DNA of 23,256 bases from JBOFWL01 sp051653605. GTDB lineage: Bacteria > Spirochaetota > Brevinematia > Brevinematales > Brevinemataceae. A model generated the notes under the pieces. That model was not told the origin of the DNA and ran no database searches. It saw nothing but the letters and a program-made list of their open reading frames with translations. The DNA lies in NCBI GenBank assembly GCA_051653605.1, contig JBOFWL010000041.1, forward strand, positions 1 to 23,256, in the 5' to 3' direction. Shown here one piece after another: positions 21,768 to 23,256 of this stretch (position 1 is its first letter; each line of letters starts with the position of its first letter). The translations under genes were made by a program, and so were the position numbers.

Positions 21768-23132
21768 CTATTCAACAGTAATTTTAGAAATCTTATAATA
21801 TTCTGCCATACGGGTATAGAAAGTATCCGTTCTGTATAGGTACACGGGTAGAATATTGCCAAGGGGCGTTTTAATTGTATACTGGGTAAATGATGGAACA
21901 ATAACCTCTGAAAGATTTTGCTCCTTAGCCTTGTTAATAAGAAGAACAACCTGCTTGTATTCTTTCCGATAATGGTTCCATGCTAGAACTTGAACACCCC
22001 AAATAACTATAAATACTGCCATCATTATTTTTGCAAGAGTGAGGGCCTTCAATTTAGGTTGATAGAGTTGATAAAATAATCTTGCTAGAATAAAAAGAGA
22101 GATGTAAAGAGGCACTAGTCCCCAAATCAGATTTGCTTGATAGAATAAGGGGGAAAACATCATAATGAAAGTAAATCCAAGTGAAGAAATAAGATAAAAT
22201 ACAGCACGAACCATTTCAGAATGTGCCACTCCTACTTTTTTTGCGTTTTTTATATAGAGAAATCCTATTAAAAGATAATAAATTATAGTATTTGGTATGT
22301 AGGCACTAATTTTATTTAAAAATAAATGATGAAAAAGAGCGTAAAAATATCGTTTAACTCCTAAACTAGTCCAATCTATTGTCTTTCCCATAAAATCCCA
22401 TTGATCGGCTCTTGCATAAGATATGATACGTGAAGCACTACCAGGTGATAAGTGAATAAAGAACATTCCAATAATCAGAAAAAATATTCCTATCCAAAAC
22501 CAAGATGGGATTATTTGTTTTCGTTGTCGTAAATATACCCATAGAAGAATCAGTAGGGGCAGCACTGCAGAGGCTTGTTCGTGAGCTGCTCCAGCTAAAA
22601 ATCCTGATATTGAAATCAATACTAATTGATATTTATTAAATATGATGTTTTTTTCAGAAATAAGATTGGCATAAGGTATGAGAAATAAAAGAACTAAGCC
22701 AATTGCGAAAAAATTACTCATAAAGAACACTGTTTGGCTGTAGGCAGTACTAGACATAGGCACAAAACTATATAAAACCAATAAAAGTATAAGAATAAGA
22801 GGGAATTCTTTTGAAAATTCTTTTATCCAGAATTTTGATGTTACGGAGATACAACAAATAAAGAAGAACCCAATTGTAAATAAAGATGCAAAAATATCTG
22901 TATAGGGAAATCCCCATTGTAAAATAGTACGAGCAAGGGAGTGTGTAATCATTCTTCCATGCCATGAAATATATTCTCCCCATTGTAGTAAAAATGGATT
23001 TCCTAGTTGCGAATAAGCAAAATCATCATCGTAAGTAATAGGAAAAATGATATTTGAAAATAGAAGAACTAAGAGAATTGTTAAAAAGAGTTTAGTCCAA
23101 TTAGTATAGCTAGTTTTCCATTTTTTTGTCAT
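21768..23132 (-). CDS. Polytopic membrane protein, GT-C-like (DUF6056-like) glycosyltransferase candidate
   Basis: 454 residues from the ATG at 23130-23132, chosen because AGGAGT lies 6 bp upstream and the promoter's predicted start (near 23154) excludes the longer frame to 23219. About ten to eleven hydrophobic segments. The first extracytoplasmic loop carries ITYDDDFAYSQ; acidic residues at that place are typical of GT-C lipid-linked sugar transferases, and the layout recalls the DUF6056 group, but this is by eye. A soluble tail of about 75 residues ends the protein. It would act on envelope glycans or lipids. It stands alone, convergent to mnmG. Confidence 0.7.
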   Translation of the reverse strand: MTKKWKTSYTNWTKLFLTILLVLLFSNIIFPITYDDDFAYSQLGNPFLLQWGEYISWHGRMITHSLARTILQWGFPYTDIFASLFTIGFFFICCISVTSKFWIKEFSKEFPLILILLLVLYSFVPMSSTAYSQTVFFMSNFFAIGLVLLFLIPYANLISEKNIIFNKYQLVLISISGFLAGAAHEQASAVLPLLILLWVYLRQRKQIIPSWFWIGIFFLIIGMFFIHLSPGSASRIISYARADQWDFMGKTIDWTSLGVKRYFYALFHHLFLNKISAYIPNTIIYYLLIGFLYIKNAKKVGVAHSEMVRAVFYLISSLGFTFIMMFSPLFYQANLIWGLVPLYISLFILARLFYQLYQPKLKALTLAKIMMAVFIVIWGVQVLAWNHYRKEYKQVVLLINKAKEQNLSEVIVPSFTQYTIKTPLGNILPVYLYRTDTFYTRMAEYYKISKITVE

Positions 23133-23160
23133 AAACGGACTCCTAAAAGTATGGGGAATA

Positions 23161-23189
23161 ATTGTAGCATAGAAATAGTGCAAAATCAA
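23161..23189 (-). promoter_or_regulatory. Promoter of the GT-C-like membrane protein gene
   Basis: On the minus strand: TTGATT (23184-23189), 17-bp spacer, TACAAT (23161-23166). Confidence 0.7.
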
Positions 23190-23203
23190 TATAATTATAT
23201 ATA

Positions 23204-23238
23204 TAAGAAAATCCCCCACTCTGGATGGAGTAGGGGAT
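23204..23238 (-). terminator. Terminator of a minus-strand gene beyond the right edge
   Basis: A stem with one mismatch pairs 23211-23221 (ATCCCCCACTC) with 23228-23238 (GAGTAGGGGAT). On the minus strand it is followed by TTTTCTT. It implies a minus-strand gene ending just past the window. Confidence 0.7.
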
Positions 23239-23256
23239 GAAATATCTTTATCAGGT

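Noticed and set aside
23133..23219. 29-residue N-terminal extension of the GT-C-like protein
   Set aside because: A promoter (23161-23189) lies within it and AGGAGT precedes the ATG at 23132.
1..23256. Insertion sequences, prophage genes or a defence system
   Set aside because: No transposase, integrase, terminal repeats, phage structural genes or recognisable defence domains were seen on either strand.

Overview
The window is AT-rich and gene-dense, with short operons, many near-consensus sigma70-type promoters (TTGACA/TTGATT, 17-18 bp spacer, TATAAT) and compact hairpin terminators. The gene content fits a diderm bacterium with a small genome: RNase Y, a LytM/M23 periplasmic peptidase, lipoproteins with standard lipoboxes, a secreted barrel-like protein, MutS, MnmG and MEP-pathway IspH. 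A spirochaete is the best guess, but this is inferred from gene content and style only; no 16S or marker tree was possible.

Layout. 1-5413 (+) is an operon-like run: the 3' part of a very long repeat protein (64-residue repeats studded with Thr-Asn pairs, ending in a SPOR-like domain), mutS, and an atypical response regulator. 5408-7798 (-) holds a shrunken glutamate-1-semialdehyde aminotransferase-like pseudoenzyme, an intergenic terminator and rny (RNase Y). 7981-9132 (+) diverges from rny and encodes a threonine-synthase-like protein that has also lost its PLP lysine. 9185-11121 (-) is a lipoprotein plus M23 peptidase pair. A tRNA-Val(GAC) with its own promoter and terminator sits at 11320-11393, followed by a gene-free 306-bp stretch that carries a promoter, two hairpins and a terminator and may encode a small RNA.

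11700-15546 (-) is a complete ABC importer operon of the YnjB type (lipoprotein binding protein, two permeases, ATPase). Divergent from it, 15712-17968 (+) is a tightly overlapping operon: dCMP deaminase, ispH, polyprenyl diphosphate synthase. A 67-residue hyperacidic protein (17970-18173, -) is divergent from a HIT protein-rpsU operon (18360-18909, +). 19051-21746 (+) holds a secreted barrel-like protein and mnmG. 21768-23132 (-) encodes a polytopic GT-C-like membrane protein.

The most unusual content is: two intact PLP-fold genes on either side of rny, each with leucine where the Schiff-base lysine should be; the Thr-Asn repeat protein, whose repeat units differ almost only at synonymous sites; two lipoprotein promoters, each bracketed by a perfect inverted repeat, whose products share the post-lipobox tether KSTSSDV; and the candidate small RNA. 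Several start codons were set from Shine-Dalgarno and promoter positions and are shorter than the longest open frame.
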